NCBI GenBank assembly: GCA_013178415.1
Contig: JABLXA010000005.1
Span: 135,369 to 199,368 of the forward strand
Direction of reading: 5' to 3'
Origin: Bacillota bacterium
Lineage (GTDB): Bacteria > Bacillota > SHA-98 > Ch115
Length of the DNA: 64,000 nucleotides
Shown: one piece after another, positions 48,529 to 57,921 of the stretch
Layout: every line of letters starts with the position of its first letter
Position numbering within the stretch: the stretch's first letter is position 1
Notes under the pieces: generated by a model
Databases searched by the model: none
Told to the model about the DNA's origin: nothing
What the model saw: the letters and a program-made list of their open reading frames with translations, nothing else
Made by a program: the position numbers and the translations under genes

Positions 48529-48747
48529 CTTGCCTCCACCAAATGGCCCGCCATGATACGATCTACGCCTTGGCGATCTGGCAATCCGGTGTGGAATACC
48601 CCCCTGATCTATAACATTAACGCCTCCATTGTGAGGTCCCCTTACAAGATTCGTCCAATATGCCGGATTTCCTGCATGAAGTAGCCCGGTACGGAAGTAA
48701 GCAGGACGAGCCTTGGCAGACTTGGCAGATGGCGCAGAGGCCTACAT

Positions 48748-49695
48748 CTAATGATCGCGAACATGCGCGCTGGTCTCGACACTAAGTGAAACAGCCCTGC
48801 TATTATTATATTGAGACCTCTGATAGTCTGCGCCCACTGCAGGTCTGAGCCCCCTGTAGCGCGACGGGCTCTCTCCTACTATCTGTCTAAAGACCCTGGA
48901 GAAATAGTTATTGTCAAGGAAGCCAGTATCCACAGCCACCTGTGAAATGGGAAGATCCGAGCCACTTAGCATTTCGCAAGCTTTAGCAATTCTCAGAATC
49001 TTAAGGTATTCCATGGGGCTCAGTCCAATCAGCTCCCTGAATACTCGTGAAAAGTAGTCAGGACTGAGGTGGACAGCCGAGGAGATATCCTCCAACCTCA
49101 GCTGACAATGGAAATTCTCCTCCATGAATGATAATGCCTTATATATCAAGGAAGGAGGGAAATATCTGGGGCTCTTGATGCTTTGACCTTGTTGTCTGAA
49201 CTCCCTTCCTAGCATCACCAGCAATTCAAGTAAATGCCCCTTGAGCTTGGCTTCCCATCCTATGTTTCTGGCGCTATTCTCCTCGGTCATAGCAAGAATG
49301 ATGCGTGAGATTTCATCTCTTATGCCGGGCTGCAAATGGATCCTGTTCCATCCCATTCCATGCGCATTAAGGAAAATAGCCTTCAGACAATCGAATTCAC
49401 TGAAATATCTCATGTCCTCCCCAATAGCGTCTTCTGTGAAAAGGCAGTTATAGATGACGGCATGAAAGGGGTTCTTATAGCTGTGGGGACACCCTGGATA
49501 GATGCCGAACACATCACCAGGAGTCAGGATAGACGCCTGCTCGCCAGCCATATGGAGCGAGAATCCTGACTCTACGTAGACGAGCTCGTAAAATTCATGA
49601 CAGTGAGGGGACACGCCTTCATTGTGGATATACCGCTGAATTGATATGGGTATAGAGCCAGACCCGAAGTAGCTTGCTATGGACAGCTGGTGCAT
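48748..49695 (-). CDS. AraC-family regulator with cupin N-terminus
   Basis: A 315-aa transcription factor. The N-terminal cupin-like sensor (residues ~20-110) includes SPHCHEFYELVYV and LTPGDVFGIYPGCPHSY. The two helix-turn-helix motifs lie at the C-terminus: LRLEDISSAVHLSPDYFSRVFRE and PISQVAVDTGFLDNNYFSRVFR. ATG 49695 with GGGGAGGG is preferred to the far-upstream frame start. Regulators of this type often sense sugars; it may control the catabolic cluster that begins 1.3 kb away, but nothing proves this. Confidence 0.88.
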   Translation of the reverse strand: MHQLSIASYFGSGSIPISIQRYIHNEGVSPHCHEFYELVYVESGFSLHMAGEQASILTPGDVFGIYPGCPHSYKNPFHAVIYNCLFTEDAIGEDMRYFSEFDCLKAIFLNAHGMGWNRIHLQPGIRDEISRIILAMTEENSARNIGWEAKLKGHLLELLVMLGREFRQQGQSIKSPRYFPPSLIYKALSFMEENFHCQLRLEDISSAVHLSPDYFSRVFRELIGLSPMEYLKILRIAKACEMLSGSDLPISQVAVDTGFLDNNYFSRVFRQIVGESPSRYRGLRPAVGADYQRSQYNNSRAVSLSVETSAHVRDH

Positions 49696-49891
49696 GACCA
49701 ACCCTCCCCGACCTCTTGCCCGGATAACCCACGATTTGATTTTATCATATCCCACCTTTCGCATGAAGCTCGCCTTTATGGCGGAACAGCGACAGATGAC
49801 TGCCCTATTTCTAGCGGACAGCAATGGCTATTGCTGCTATTTCCGTCGGATAGTATCGTCTACTGATGCTATCCCCGGTGAATTATGCGTA

Positions 49892-49930
49892 TTGATCTTC
49901 ACGTAAATGGGTGATATACTCATTTACGTG
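49892..49930 (+). promoter_or_regulatory. Promoter and operator of the vapBC pair
   Basis: TTGATC (49892-49897) and TATACT (49915-49920) are spaced by 17 bp. A perfect 10-bp inverted repeat, CACGTAAATG (49900-49909) and CATTTACGTG (49921-49930), spans the -10 element with an 11-bp spacer. This is the layout expected for autorepression by the antitoxin. Confidence 0.75.
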
Positions 49931-49941
49931 AGGTGATGTCT

Positions 49942-50184
49942 ATGGATTACCAAAATATCACTCTCTCTATTCGCAAGGATTTGCTTCGAAGGGTGAAACA
50001 TATTGCTATCGAACGTCAGACCTCGGTGTCAGGGCTCCTGGCGAAATTGCTTGAGGATCTTGTCCAGAAGGAAGACGCCTACAGGAAAGCATATGAAGAT
50101 CATCTTGAGATATTGGAGACTCCCTTAGATCTTGGGACATATGGCACTATATCGTGGAGAAGGGAGGACCTCCATGAAAGATAG
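49942..50184 (+). CDS. vapB: VapB-like antitoxin
   Basis: An 80-aa protein. Residues ~4-40 (ITLSIRKDLLRRVKHIAIERQTSVSGLLAKLLEDL) look like a ribbon-helix-helix DNA-binding domain, and the C-terminal part would wrap the toxin. ATG 49942 follows GAGGTG; GTG 49933 and ATG 49936 are alternatives. It overlaps vapC by 11 bp. It probably binds the upstream inverted repeat. Confidence 0.8.
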   Translation: MDYQNITLSIRKDLLRRVKHIAIERQTSVSGLLAKLLEDLVQKEDAYRKAYEDHLEILETPLDLGTYGTISWRREDLHER

Positions 50185-50605
50185 CGGCTTCCAATTTGTT
50201 GATACAAATGTTTTGGTTTATGCTCATGATGTATCTGCTGGGGAAAAGCATGACCGTGCCAGGGAACTCATCACTAAACTATGGAAGAGTGGCAACGGTT
50301 GTATCAGCATCCAGGTGCTTCAGGAATTTTATGTGACTACAGTCTGTAAAATCGCAAGACCGCTGGCCACGGAGATGGCGGCCCGGATTATTTCTGATTT
50401 GTCTCAATGGCGGATACATGTACCAGACATAGAGGATGTCCTAGAAGCTATTCGAATACACAGGCGCAACGAGCTATCATTCTGGGACGCTCTCATCGTC
50501 CGTAGCGCCAGAATGCTTGGCTGCGAAATCATATGGACAGAAGATCTCAATAACGGCCAGGAATATGAGGGAATCAAGGTTCTAACGCCCTTTCCAACAG
50601 AATAA
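50174..50605 (+). CDS. vapC: VapC-like PIN-domain ribonuclease toxin
   Basis: A 143-aa PIN-domain protein. The acidic active-site residues are in FVDTNVLVYAH (Asp10), QVLQEFY (Glu), FWDALIV (Asp) and WTEDLN. VapC toxins cleave tRNA or rRNA; the target is unknown. ATG 50174 has GGAGG upstream. Confidence 0.88.
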   Translation: MKDSGFQFVDTNVLVYAHDVSAGEKHDRARELITKLWKSGNGCISIQVLQEFYVTTVCKIARPLATEMAARIISDLSQWRIHVPDIEDVLEAIRIHRRNELSFWDALIVRSARMLGCEIIWTEDLNNGQEYEGIKVLTPFPTE

Positions 50606-50955
50606 GTGGCGATCATCGTGTTCCCGCCTCAAGCGCGACCTCATCCGAAAATATCCGCAGAAGGCGCACATACAACCTGTAGTCTTCCATTTATGTAGCT
50701 ATGCTTCGCTATTTTGGGTCATTCCACATAGACGTTAATTCTCCTCCCAAGGGACAACAAGATGATAGGAAATATGCTATCACAGTCGCTTTTATGCTAA
50801 CTATTGTTCAGCACCAGGCGCTATCTTGATAGGTGAGGACCTGACTTGTTGAGGGTCTTGTTTGCGGATTTGGCGCATCCAGTCCGAGTGTTTCATTCCA
50901 TCCGGGAATATCATTCGCATTATCCAGGAATGTCAGGATGATGGGGGGAGCAGGT
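50606..50955. other. Intergenic region before the catabolic cluster
   Basis: A 350-bp stretch with no convincing gene. It probably contains the promoter of the catabolic cluster, but no clear -35/-10 pair could be chosen. A small hairpin, CTATC-TT-GATAG, lies near 50820. Confidence 0.4.
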
Positions 50956-51945
50956 ATGTCATTGAAGATCGGCATAGTGGGCATGGGTGGCATAGGCAAT
51001 GTGCATGCTGGTGTTTATGCGAGTAATCCCAAGACAAAGGTTGTGGCGGTCTGCGACATCATAAAGGAACGGGCGGATGCTGCCGCCGAGAAGTACGGGG
51101 CCAGGGCCTTCTATAGCGTCAGGGAGATGCTAGATAGCGGCATAGAGCTTGACGCTTGCAGTGTAACAACAGCCGGAGTTGAGAATGGCGGGGATCATTT
51201 CAAACCTACTATGGAGCTCTTAGAAGCTGGCATTCCCGTATTGGGGGAGAAGCCTATCTCGAATAATATCGAAGAAGCCAGAAAGATGGTCGAGCTGGCT
51301 AAAAGCAAGAAGATTCCTTATGGAATCAACTTGAATCACCGTTTCACTCCTGCCGCGCGGAGAGCCAAGGAATGGATCACAAGTGGCCGGCTCGGGAAGC
51401 TTCATATTATAAATATGAGAATGTGGATAAACAACCCCAACGAATCATCGCCGTGGTTCCACATGCGTGCGCTTCATCCCCACTCCTTCGATGTCATGCG
51501 TTATTTCTGCGGAGATGTGAAAAGTGTGGCAGCTTTCATGATGAAAGGGGCAGGCCGCAGCATCTGGTCAAACTGCCAGGTGCTTCTCTATTTTGAGAAT
51601 GATGTGGTTGGAAATCTGACCGGCAGCTACGATGCGGGCGGCAGTTATGGCCTGGAACGCTGCGAAGTGGCGGGATCAGAAGGCCGCTTCGTGCTGGAAG
51701 ACGCCTGTGAACACCTACATTTCTATTCGCGGAGAAGCATAGAGAGCGAGAGCTATCACTATCTTGGCGGTATGCGTTCATTCAGCGAGACATTCAAAGA
51801 CCGGATAGGGGTCTGGATTGACCAGCTCGAATCTGGCGCCAAATATGATGAAATCGACGCTTCGGGTGAAGACGCCCTGAAGGCCCAGCTCATAATCGAA
51901 GCTGCCATCAAGTCCTGGGAGACTCACAGCATTGTCGATCTCTAA
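50956..51945 (+). CDS. Gfo/Idh/MocA oxidoreductase, copy 1
   Basis: A 329-aa NAD(P)-dependent dehydrogenase. The Rossmann motif IGIVGMGGIGNVHAG is at the N-terminus and the conserved Lys is in GEKPISNN. The C-terminal domain has SPWFHMRALHPHSFDVMRYFCG, with His residues likely to hold the sugar. Family members oxidise sugars or inositols, often at C3. It is a clear paralogue of the gene at 59385. ATG 50956 follows GGGGGGAG. First gene of the cluster. Confidence 0.9.
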   Translation: MSLKIGIVGMGGIGNVHAGVYASNPKTKVVAVCDIIKERADAAAEKYGARAFYSVREMLDSGIELDACSVTTAGVENGGDHFKPTMELLEAGIPVLGEKPISNNIEEARKMVELAKSKKIPYGINLNHRFTPAARRAKEWITSGRLGKLHIINMRMWINNPNESSPWFHMRALHPHSFDVMRYFCGDVKSVAAFMMKGAGRSIWSNCQVLLYFENDVVGNLTGSYDAGGSYGLERCEVAGSEGRFVLEDACEHLHFYSRRSIESESYHYLGGMRSFSETFKDRIGVWIDQLESGAKYDEIDASGEDALKAQLIIEAAIKSWETHSIVDL

Positions 51946-52029
51946 ACTGGATTTTGATAAAGGTTCGCGGTTGGAAAGAGCGGCGCCGTGTTTTACTTTT
52001 GGCATAGCAGATTTAGGGAGGTATGAGAA

Positions 52030-52830
52030 ATGATCCAACTTGGCGTAAATTCGGTGCTATTTGGCGGGTTTGATTTTGCCACTGCTGCCAAGTACATAGC
52101 CATGGCCGGTTATGATGGGGTGGAAATATCCGCCATCAAAGGAATGTGTGAACACCTGGAGCTTGATCGCTGGCGGGAGCAAGCTCCGGAACTCAAGCGG
52201 ATCGTTGAGGATAACGGCCTCAAGTTCCTTTCAATGGAAGAGGCGGCTTTGGATGAAGACAGGCTGATCAAAGCTTTTGAAGCAGGCGCGGAGCTTGGCA
52301 TTCCCATAATCAATGTCGGCCCCGGCGGGAAATCCAATTCTGAGGAAGATTTCCAGCGCCAGACCGATCTCCTGGCCAAAATGGCTGAGAAGGCCAGCAC
52401 ATATGGCGTTACTCTTTGCGTAAAGGCCCATGTTGGGGCATGTATTTACAACACTCCGACAACTCTACGGGCCATGGAGAAGATCACCTCGCCAGCATTT
52501 GGCATCGATATGGATCCAAGCCACATTTACCGGGCTGGAGAGGATCCTGCCTGGGCCCTTTCACAAGTATTGCCCCGAGTGAGGCACCTTCATATCCGTG
52601 ATTGTCTAGGCAAAGGACCGGGTCCTGGAACGCCTCCAAATCAGGCATGCGGGCGTGGAGATATAGACTTGATGGCATTCTGCAAGGTCCTGGTGGAGGG
52701 CGGCTATTCCGGGCCGGTTTGCCTCGAGGTGATCGGCGCTGGCCAGCTTGAATTGCCGCAGGTGGCTATTATCGCGGCGGAGAGCTATGGCTATCTCAAC
52801 GCGTGCTTCAAAGCTTTAGGTGCAAGGTAG
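52030..52830 (+). CDS. Sugar phosphate isomerase/epimerase-family TIM barrel
   Basis: A 266-aa xylose-isomerase-like barrel (AP_endonuc_2 family). Metal-binding residues are seen in IDMDPSHIYRAGE, HLHIRDCLG, and CLEVIGAG; KAHVGACIYNTP resembles the active-site loop. Family members isomerise or epimerise sugars, act in inositol breakdown (IolE/IolI) or cleave 3-keto-glycosides. The neighbouring Gfo/Idh/MocA gene makes such a paired role plausible here. ATG 52030 follows GGGAGG. Confidence 0.85.
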   Translation: MIQLGVNSVLFGGFDFATAAKYIAMAGYDGVEISAIKGMCEHLELDRWREQAPELKRIVEDNGLKFLSMEEAALDEDRLIKAFEAGAELGIPIINVGPGGKSNSEEDFQRQTDLLAKMAEKASTYGVTLCVKAHVGACIYNTPTTLRAMEKITSPAFGIDMDPSHIYRAGEDPAWALSQVLPRVRHLHIRDCLGKGPGPGTPPNQACGRGDIDLMAFCKVLVEGGYSGPVCLEVIGAGQLELPQVAIIAAESYGYLNACFKALGAR

Positions 52831-53006
52831 TCATATGCCGCTCATAGTGCTGGTGATAGATACTTCTTTCGGCGGTGTCGATCTCACCTTATGATGTTTG
52901 TGGGAACTACGATGCATCCGGCGAGAGAAGTATCTAAACCATAGCAGGTTCGCTGAGGGGTGGCGCCCTATCACCGGTAATATAAACATGAAGGGGGAGT
53001 GGCGAG

Positions 53007-54434
53007 ATGAAAAGAAGCCCGAACCTGATCTTTTTCGGGATCGATAGCCTACGGGCAGACCATATGAGCCTCTATGGATATCACAAACTTACCACACCGC
53101 ATATTGACCGGTATGTTGCGCATGGCACAGTCTTCGAGCAGACTTTTAGCCCTTCCATTCCGACGACATCGGGTTATTCGTCAATGCTTACAGGCATGGA
53201 TTGTTTTGGCACAGATGTGGTGGCCCTCCGCCATAAGGGAGCGCTAGGGTCGCACGTGGCTACCCTGGCGGAGGTTCTTGGCGAAAACGGATATAACACA
53301 ACCTGCATTGGATTCACCGGAAATCCAGCGGCGCGCGGTTTTCAGAACTATTTCGATTACCATGCATGGGGAACATTTGAGGAGGGTCGGCTTCACAAGG
53401 CGGAAAACCTGAATGAAAAAGCGATCCCCGAGCTCAAGCGATTTGTGAAGGAAGGGAAGCCATTCTTCCTCTTTATGCGCCACATGGATCCTCACGCGCC
53501 ATACCTGCCGCCTGCGCCATTCGAGCGGATGTTCTACGATGGCGATGAGTTCGATAAGAATAACCATTCCCTGGATCCGGTATATGCGTTCAAACCATTC
53601 CGCGACTTCTTCGCATCCTGGTTTCCGCCTGGATGCACAGACAAGGATTACATCATTGCCCAATATGATGGCGAACTTGCCTACATGGACGCCTGCATCG
53701 CCAACATATTCGCAACCATAGAGTCTCTGGGGATCGAAGAGGACACATTGGTCGTCTTTACTTCAGACCATGGCGAGACACTCTATGATCATGAATGCTG
53801 GTTCGACCACCATGGCCTATATGACTGCACTCTCCACGTGCCCCTTGCATTCCGATTTCCGGGAAAAGTGCCAGAGGGCAGGCGTATTCGGGATTACTGC
53901 CAGCTGAAAGATATCATGCCCACGGTGCTGGAACTGATGGGCATCGATACGAATATCAAGTTCGATGGGAGAAGCCTTGTCCCCCTTATGAAAGGCGAGC
54001 CCAGGCTCATGGAGCCCGAGTTTTACATAACTGAGGCAACCTGGATGCGCAAGCATGGCTGGAGAACCCCTGAGTGGAAGTTGATTCACGCGCTGGAGCC
54101 GGATTTTCACTTCAAACCAGAGATAGAACTCTACAATCTGGTGGTGGATCCAGAGGAGAATCACAACCTGGCGCAAGAGGAGCCTGATGTGGTGGCTATG
54201 CTGGAGGCCAGGATGCAGGCCTTTATCAAAAGGCGGGAAAGTGAGACCGGCCGGCCTAACCCCATGTATACCAACCTCGATTGGCATGGCCAGGGATGCG
54301 GGCCATTCAAGACATCACAGCAGGCCTACAACACATTGTACATCGGGTCGCCTAGGGCAGCCCGCGCTCTCCAGGCCAACCAAAAGCCCAAAGACGAGGG
54401 TGGGGGAGGGGAGGATGATGACGATGGGCGTTAG
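53007..54434 (+). CDS. Sulfatase-fold hydrolase with Thr nucleophile, copy 1
   Basis: A 475-aa alkaline-phosphatase-superfamily enzyme (FFGIDSLRADHMSLYGY at the N-terminus, TSDHGETLYDH later). At the nucleophile position the sulfatase motif C/S-x-P-x-R is replaced by TTSGY in IPTTSGYSSMLTG, so no formylglycine can form. Metal ligands Asp and His are retained. Thr is the nucleophile in nucleotide pyrophosphatases, phosphonoacetate hydrolase and LtaS, so a phosphoester substrate is possible. It has no signal peptide. It is paralogous to the gene at 57922, and its end overlaps the binding-protein start. Confidence 0.85.
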   Translation: MKRSPNLIFFGIDSLRADHMSLYGYHKLTTPHIDRYVAHGTVFEQTFSPSIPTTSGYSSMLTGMDCFGTDVVALRHKGALGSHVATLAEVLGENGYNTTCIGFTGNPAARGFQNYFDYHAWGTFEEGRLHKAENLNEKAIPELKRFVKEGKPFFLFMRHMDPHAPYLPPAPFERMFYDGDEFDKNNHSLDPVYAFKPFRDFFASWFPPGCTDKDYIIAQYDGELAYMDACIANIFATIESLGIEEDTLVVFTSDHGETLYDHECWFDHHGLYDCTLHVPLAFRFPGKVPEGRRIRDYCQLKDIMPTVLELMGIDTNIKFDGRSLVPLMKGEPRLMEPEFYITEATWMRKHGWRTPEWKLIHALEPDFHFKPEIELYNLVVDPEENHNLAQEEPDVVAMLEARMQAFIKRRESETGRPNPMYTNLDWHGQGCGPFKTSQQAYNTLYIGSPRAARALQANQKPKDEGGGGEDDDDGR

Positions 54435-55902
54435 AATGGCCCGGTGTACATTGGTTATTGTGATAACAGGCCTTTTCATGGCGTATTTCCCTTTCGTGCC
54501 GAGGGCCAATGTGGCCTATGGTCAGGAAAAGCTGGCCGTGCGAGTTGATGCGGCGGAATACACTCCGAGGAAGAGGCTCCCCACTGATAGGTGGGACCCG
54601 CCATCATACCTCTGGGTCTTGGAGAAGAAATATGAAGGTCTTCATCCGGGCGTAGATATTCAGTTCATCGAGCCCCCTGAGGGCATGGACAGGGATATCT
54701 GGCTTACGACTCAGTTTACCGGGGGCACGGCACCAGATGTATCAACCCAGCTTTTCTCTGAAGTTAACAGAAATGCCTATAAGGGCTGGTACGTGGACCT
54801 GGCTCCTTATCTGGGGAAGCCGAATCCTTATGTAAAGGGCAACAAAAGGTGGAGAGACATATTCCTGCCCATAACCATTGAAACAGGCCTTGCCCCTGAA
54901 GGTAAGAGCATGTTCGTGCTGCCCACAGGGCTTACCGGCACGGCGATCTTCTACAACAAGGAGATATTCCGCAAAGTAGGCATAAGTGTGCCAGAGACGT
55001 GGAAGGAATTTATTGACCTGCAGGCCAAGATCAAAGGAGCGGGCTATATCCCATTTGCCTGGCCCGGGACCGAGAAGATGCGCTTCAATTGGGCATTGAG
55101 GGTAATCCAGGACATGATCCTTGATTCAAAGCTCCCGGAGATCAAAGGCGCGAAGGGGAAGGTCAAGCGCGGCAACGTGGAAGGGTCAGGCATCAGTCAG
55201 AAAGAGCTTGTAATGGCTATAAGGAAGGGGACTTATAGCGCAAAGGATCCGCAGTGGCAGGAGCAGCTCAGGCTTCTTAAGCAATGGTCGCAGTTCTGGC
55301 AACCCGGCTATCTTGGTGTGGATGCCGATGGGATGTATATGCTCTATATAACCGGCAAGGCAGCCATGATGTATGAAAGCGCAGGCCGGATAAAGCCGGT
55401 GGAGGTTGATCCCCTACGCAAGTTCGAGTATGGGCTCTTTTATTTCCCCAAGATAACGAAAGAATCCTCGAAATATGCTACTGGCATAGGCGCTGCGGCA
55501 GTCGGAGGGGCTACCGGGGCAGGCGCCTGGATAATCCCGTCCATAACCGAGAAGCGCGGCACAAAGGAACAGGCCATAGATTGGCTCAGGTTTATCACTG
55601 CTCCTCAGAATTTCGTCCCGATGGCCAATGATTACGGAGGAACTGCGCCATCGCTGGTGGAGCGGCCGGGGCTGGATCCAAGGCTTGAACCATTTGTGAA
55701 GTCGCTGGAGAATGGGGTTTTCAGGATAGAATCCTTCTATCGCGGGCTCACGCGTGAGTATGCGGACAACTTCTTCAAGATCCTCCAGGATTTCCTGGCG
55801 GGCCGCTATGAACTCAAAGTTGCCTGTGAGAAGATCCAGGCCGAGATGGAGAAATCGGCTAATGAGCTGATAGCCGCGCATCCTGAGTGGGGCATCAAAT
55901 AA
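54415..55902 (+). CDS. ABC transporter sugar-type solute-binding protein
   Basis: A 495-aa exported binding protein of the carbohydrate uptake (CUT1-like) family. An N-terminal hydrophobic segment (~10-30) ends near NVAYG and would be cut by signal peptidase I or stay as an anchor. No lipobox Cys is seen, which is unusual for a monoderm. TGLTGTAIFYNKEIFRKVGI and ETWKEFIDLQAKIK are typical of the family. ATG 54415 overlaps the sulfatase-fold gene by 20 bp. The ligand is unknown. Confidence 0.88.
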   Translation: MMTMGVRMARCTLVIVITGLFMAYFPFVPRANVAYGQEKLAVRVDAAEYTPRKRLPTDRWDPPSYLWVLEKKYEGLHPGVDIQFIEPPEGMDRDIWLTTQFTGGTAPDVSTQLFSEVNRNAYKGWYVDLAPYLGKPNPYVKGNKRWRDIFLPITIETGLAPEGKSMFVLPTGLTGTAIFYNKEIFRKVGISVPETWKEFIDLQAKIKGAGYIPFAWPGTEKMRFNWALRVIQDMILDSKLPEIKGAKGKVKRGNVEGSGISQKELVMAIRKGTYSAKDPQWQEQLRLLKQWSQFWQPGYLGVDADGMYMLYITGKAAMMYESAGRIKPVEVDPLRKFEYGLFYFPKITKESSKYATGIGAAAVGGATGAGAWIIPSITEKRGTKEQAIDWLRFITAPQNFVPMANDYGGTAPSLVERPGLDPRLEPFVKSLENGVFRIESFYRGLTREYADNFFKILQDFLAGRYELKVACEKIQAEMEKSANELIAAHPEWGIK

Positions 55903-56061
55903 GTGGCAGGCAGACCTCCATGCCGCTGCGCCGCGCTATCAGAAGGGGGAAACCCCCGAGGCGGGTGCCGCTATTTCCTGGGCAGTCCTCGGTGTTGGCC
56001 AGCCGCCGCTGAAGGACGGAAATGGCGGCTTACGGTCATTTCTTAAAATAGGAGGCGCTAT
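55903..56061 (+). promoter_or_regulatory. Intercistronic hairpin region between binding protein and permease genes
   Basis: This 159-bp spacer holds a GGGGG-AAA-CCCCC hairpin (55945-55957) and further GC-rich inverted segments. In ABC importer operons such hairpins often raise binding-protein mRNA relative to permease mRNA. No separate promoter is visible. Confidence 0.4.
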
Positions 56062-56952
56062 ATGGTGCTCAAGAAAGCAATAAAGATGTGGTATTGCTAT
56101 GCGCTTCTGTTGCCGACACTTATCTTGCTCGTTGTTTTCAACTACTACCCAGCCATATCAGCCCTCTACCATTCCCTTTTCCGATGGGATGGGTTTACCG
56201 CCCCTGAATTTGTGGGGCTCAAGAATTTCGCGGAGCTTCTTTTCCATGATGAGGTGATGGCCATCTCAGGTCGGAACATCGCCATACTATCGGGCCTGAG
56301 AATAGTCATCGCCCTCACGGTTCCCCTTCTCGCCGCGGAGCTGGTATTCAACCTCAAGGGCCCGAAGGCAGGATATGCGTACCGGAGTCTCTTTGTTATA
56401 CCCATGGTAGTGCCTGCCGTAGTCAATTTGCTGATCTGGAAATTCATCTATGATCCTAATTACGGGGTCCTGAATGAGGCCCTTCGCCTGCTTGGGCTGG
56501 GAAGGCTATCCCGCGCCTGGCTTGGAGATTATTCTGTGGCCCTTTATAGCATACTCTTTGTCGGCTTTCCCTGGATCTCAGGTCTGTGGTTCCTGATTTT
56601 TCTGGCGGGACTTCAGAATATCCCGCCAGATCTTTTTGATGCAGCCCTGATAGATGGCGCAAGCAGCCTCAGGCGGATAATCAATGTTGATATCCCCTGC
56701 ATACTCGGCCAAATCAAGCTTGTGCTGATCCTGAGCATGATAAACGCGCTTCAAGGTTATGTGGGGATCATGATATTGACCAATGGCGGCCCTGGCAATA
56801 GCACCATGGTCCCCGGGCTTTACTTATACCAGAATGCCTTCTATTACAACAGAATGGGATATGGATGCGCTGTCGGCGTCATCCTTTTCGTTATCCTGTT
56901 CTCGCTCACATATGTGAATATGAAATACATACGGACATCTTCTGTTTATTGA
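56062..56952 (+). CDS. ABC sugar transporter permease (MalF/UgpA type)
   Basis: A 296-aa permease with six predicted membrane helices. The EAA loop that contacts the ATPase reads FDAALIDGASSLRRIINVDIP. ATG 56062 follows AGGAGG. It forms a heterodimer with the next gene product. No ATPase gene is in the cluster, so a shared MsmX-type ATPase encoded elsewhere is likely. Confidence 0.92.
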   Translation: MVLKKAIKMWYCYALLLPTLILLVVFNYYPAISALYHSLFRWDGFTAPEFVGLKNFAELLFHDEVMAISGRNIAILSGLRIVIALTVPLLAAELVFNLKGPKAGYAYRSLFVIPMVVPAVVNLLIWKFIYDPNYGVLNEALRLLGLGRLSRAWLGDYSVALYSILFVGFPWISGLWFLIFLAGLQNIPPDLFDAALIDGASSLRRIINVDIPCILGQIKLVLILSMINALQGYVGIMILTNGGPGNSTMVPGLYLYQNAFYYNRMGYGCAVGVILFVILFSLTYVNMKYIRTSSVY

Positions 56953-56964
56953 GGAGGGCCGGCG

Positions 56965-57804
56965 GTGAGAAAAAGGGCGCTTCGAAGAAATCTAAGGGAG
57001 GGGATCTTACACCTCGCCATAATCCTCCTGGTTATCATGAGCTTCTATCCCTTTGTGTTCATGATCTTATCTTCGTTTAAATCCACAGAAGAGTTTTATC
57101 ACAGCTTTTTCGGCCTGCCTCAGGGTCTGCTGTTTATGAACTATGTGAGCGCCTGGGCTGAAATCGCCCCTTACCTCCTGAATAGCGCCATCGTAAGCTG
57201 CGCTACCGTCCTGGGCATCGTCATTCTCGCTTCTGTTGACGCCTATGTCTTCGCAAGGTTCAGGTTCCCGGGCAGGGAAGCCATATTCATGCTCATAATA
57301 GCCCTGTTGATGATCCCGTCAATCCTCACTTTGATACCGGCTTTTCTCATTGTCAGAGATCTCGGCCTCCTAAATACATATGGCGCCCTGGTCCTGCCAT
57401 ACATTTCCGGAGGGCAAATCCTGGCCTTGTTTATCCTCAGGAGCTTCTTTGACTCTGTGCCCCAAGAACTCTTTGAGGCTGCCAAGATAGATGGCGCATC
57501 TGAGCCCCAGTGCTTTTGGAACATAGTGCTCCCGCTTTCAAAGCCCATACTCTTTACGGTGGGGATCCTGAGTTTCCAAAATTCCTGGAACGAATATGTC
57601 TGGCCGCTCGTAACCATAACTGAGAAGAAACTCCTTCCAATCACTGTAGGCCTGGTGACCTTTCAAACCAGATATATGGGAAGCGCCGCCTGGGGGCCGC
57701 TCTTTGCCGGTTATGCCATTGCGACAATACCGCTTGTTGCGCTGTTTTTATTCACGATGAAGTATTACATTGCAGGAATGACGAGCGGGGCTTTGAAACT
57801 CTGA
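56965..57804 (+). CDS. ABC sugar transporter permease (MalG/UgpE type)
   Basis: A 279-aa permease with six predicted helices and the EAA loop FEAAKIDGASEPQCFWNIVLP. It starts with GTG 56965 behind GAGGAGGG, 12 bp after the partner permease. C-terminal residues AGMTSGALK match the MalG group. Confidence 0.92.
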   Translation: MRKRALRRNLREGILHLAIILLVIMSFYPFVFMILSSFKSTEEFYHSFFGLPQGLLFMNYVSAWAEIAPYLLNSAIVSCATVLGIVILASVDAYVFARFRFPGREAIFMLIIALLMIPSILTLIPAFLIVRDLGLLNTYGALVLPYISGGQILALFILRSFFDSVPQELFEAAKIDGASEPQCFWNIVLPLSKPILFTVGILSFQNSWNEYVWPLVTITEKKLLPITVGLVTFQTRYMGSAAWGPLFAGYAIATIPLVALFLFTMKYYIAGMTSGALKL

Positions 57805-57808
57805 TCTA

Positions 57809-57880
57809 CAGGAGTGCCGCCAGGAGTCGGGCCGCTGGGAGCAGGGCCGCTAGGAGCGTCATCGGAAGCCGGGCCGTCAT
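57809..57880. repeat. Short GC-rich tandem repeats between permease and hydrolase genes
   Basis: Five imperfect units of 12-15 bp alternate AGGAG- or GGGAG-type starts with GGGCCGCT or GCCGCC ends. This creates several ribosome-binding-site-like sequences that are not near a start codon. The true site of the next gene is AAGGAGG at ~57905. Confidence 0.5.
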
Positions 57881-57921
57881 GGGGTGCACACAGAGGGCGC
57901 AGCTAAGGAGGGTAGTTCGAC

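Noticed and set aside
53007-54434. Formylglycine-dependent sulfatase and need for a maturase
   Set aside because: The Cys/Ser of the C/S-x-P-x-R motif is Thr and the Arg is absent in both copies; no radical SAM maturase is in the window.
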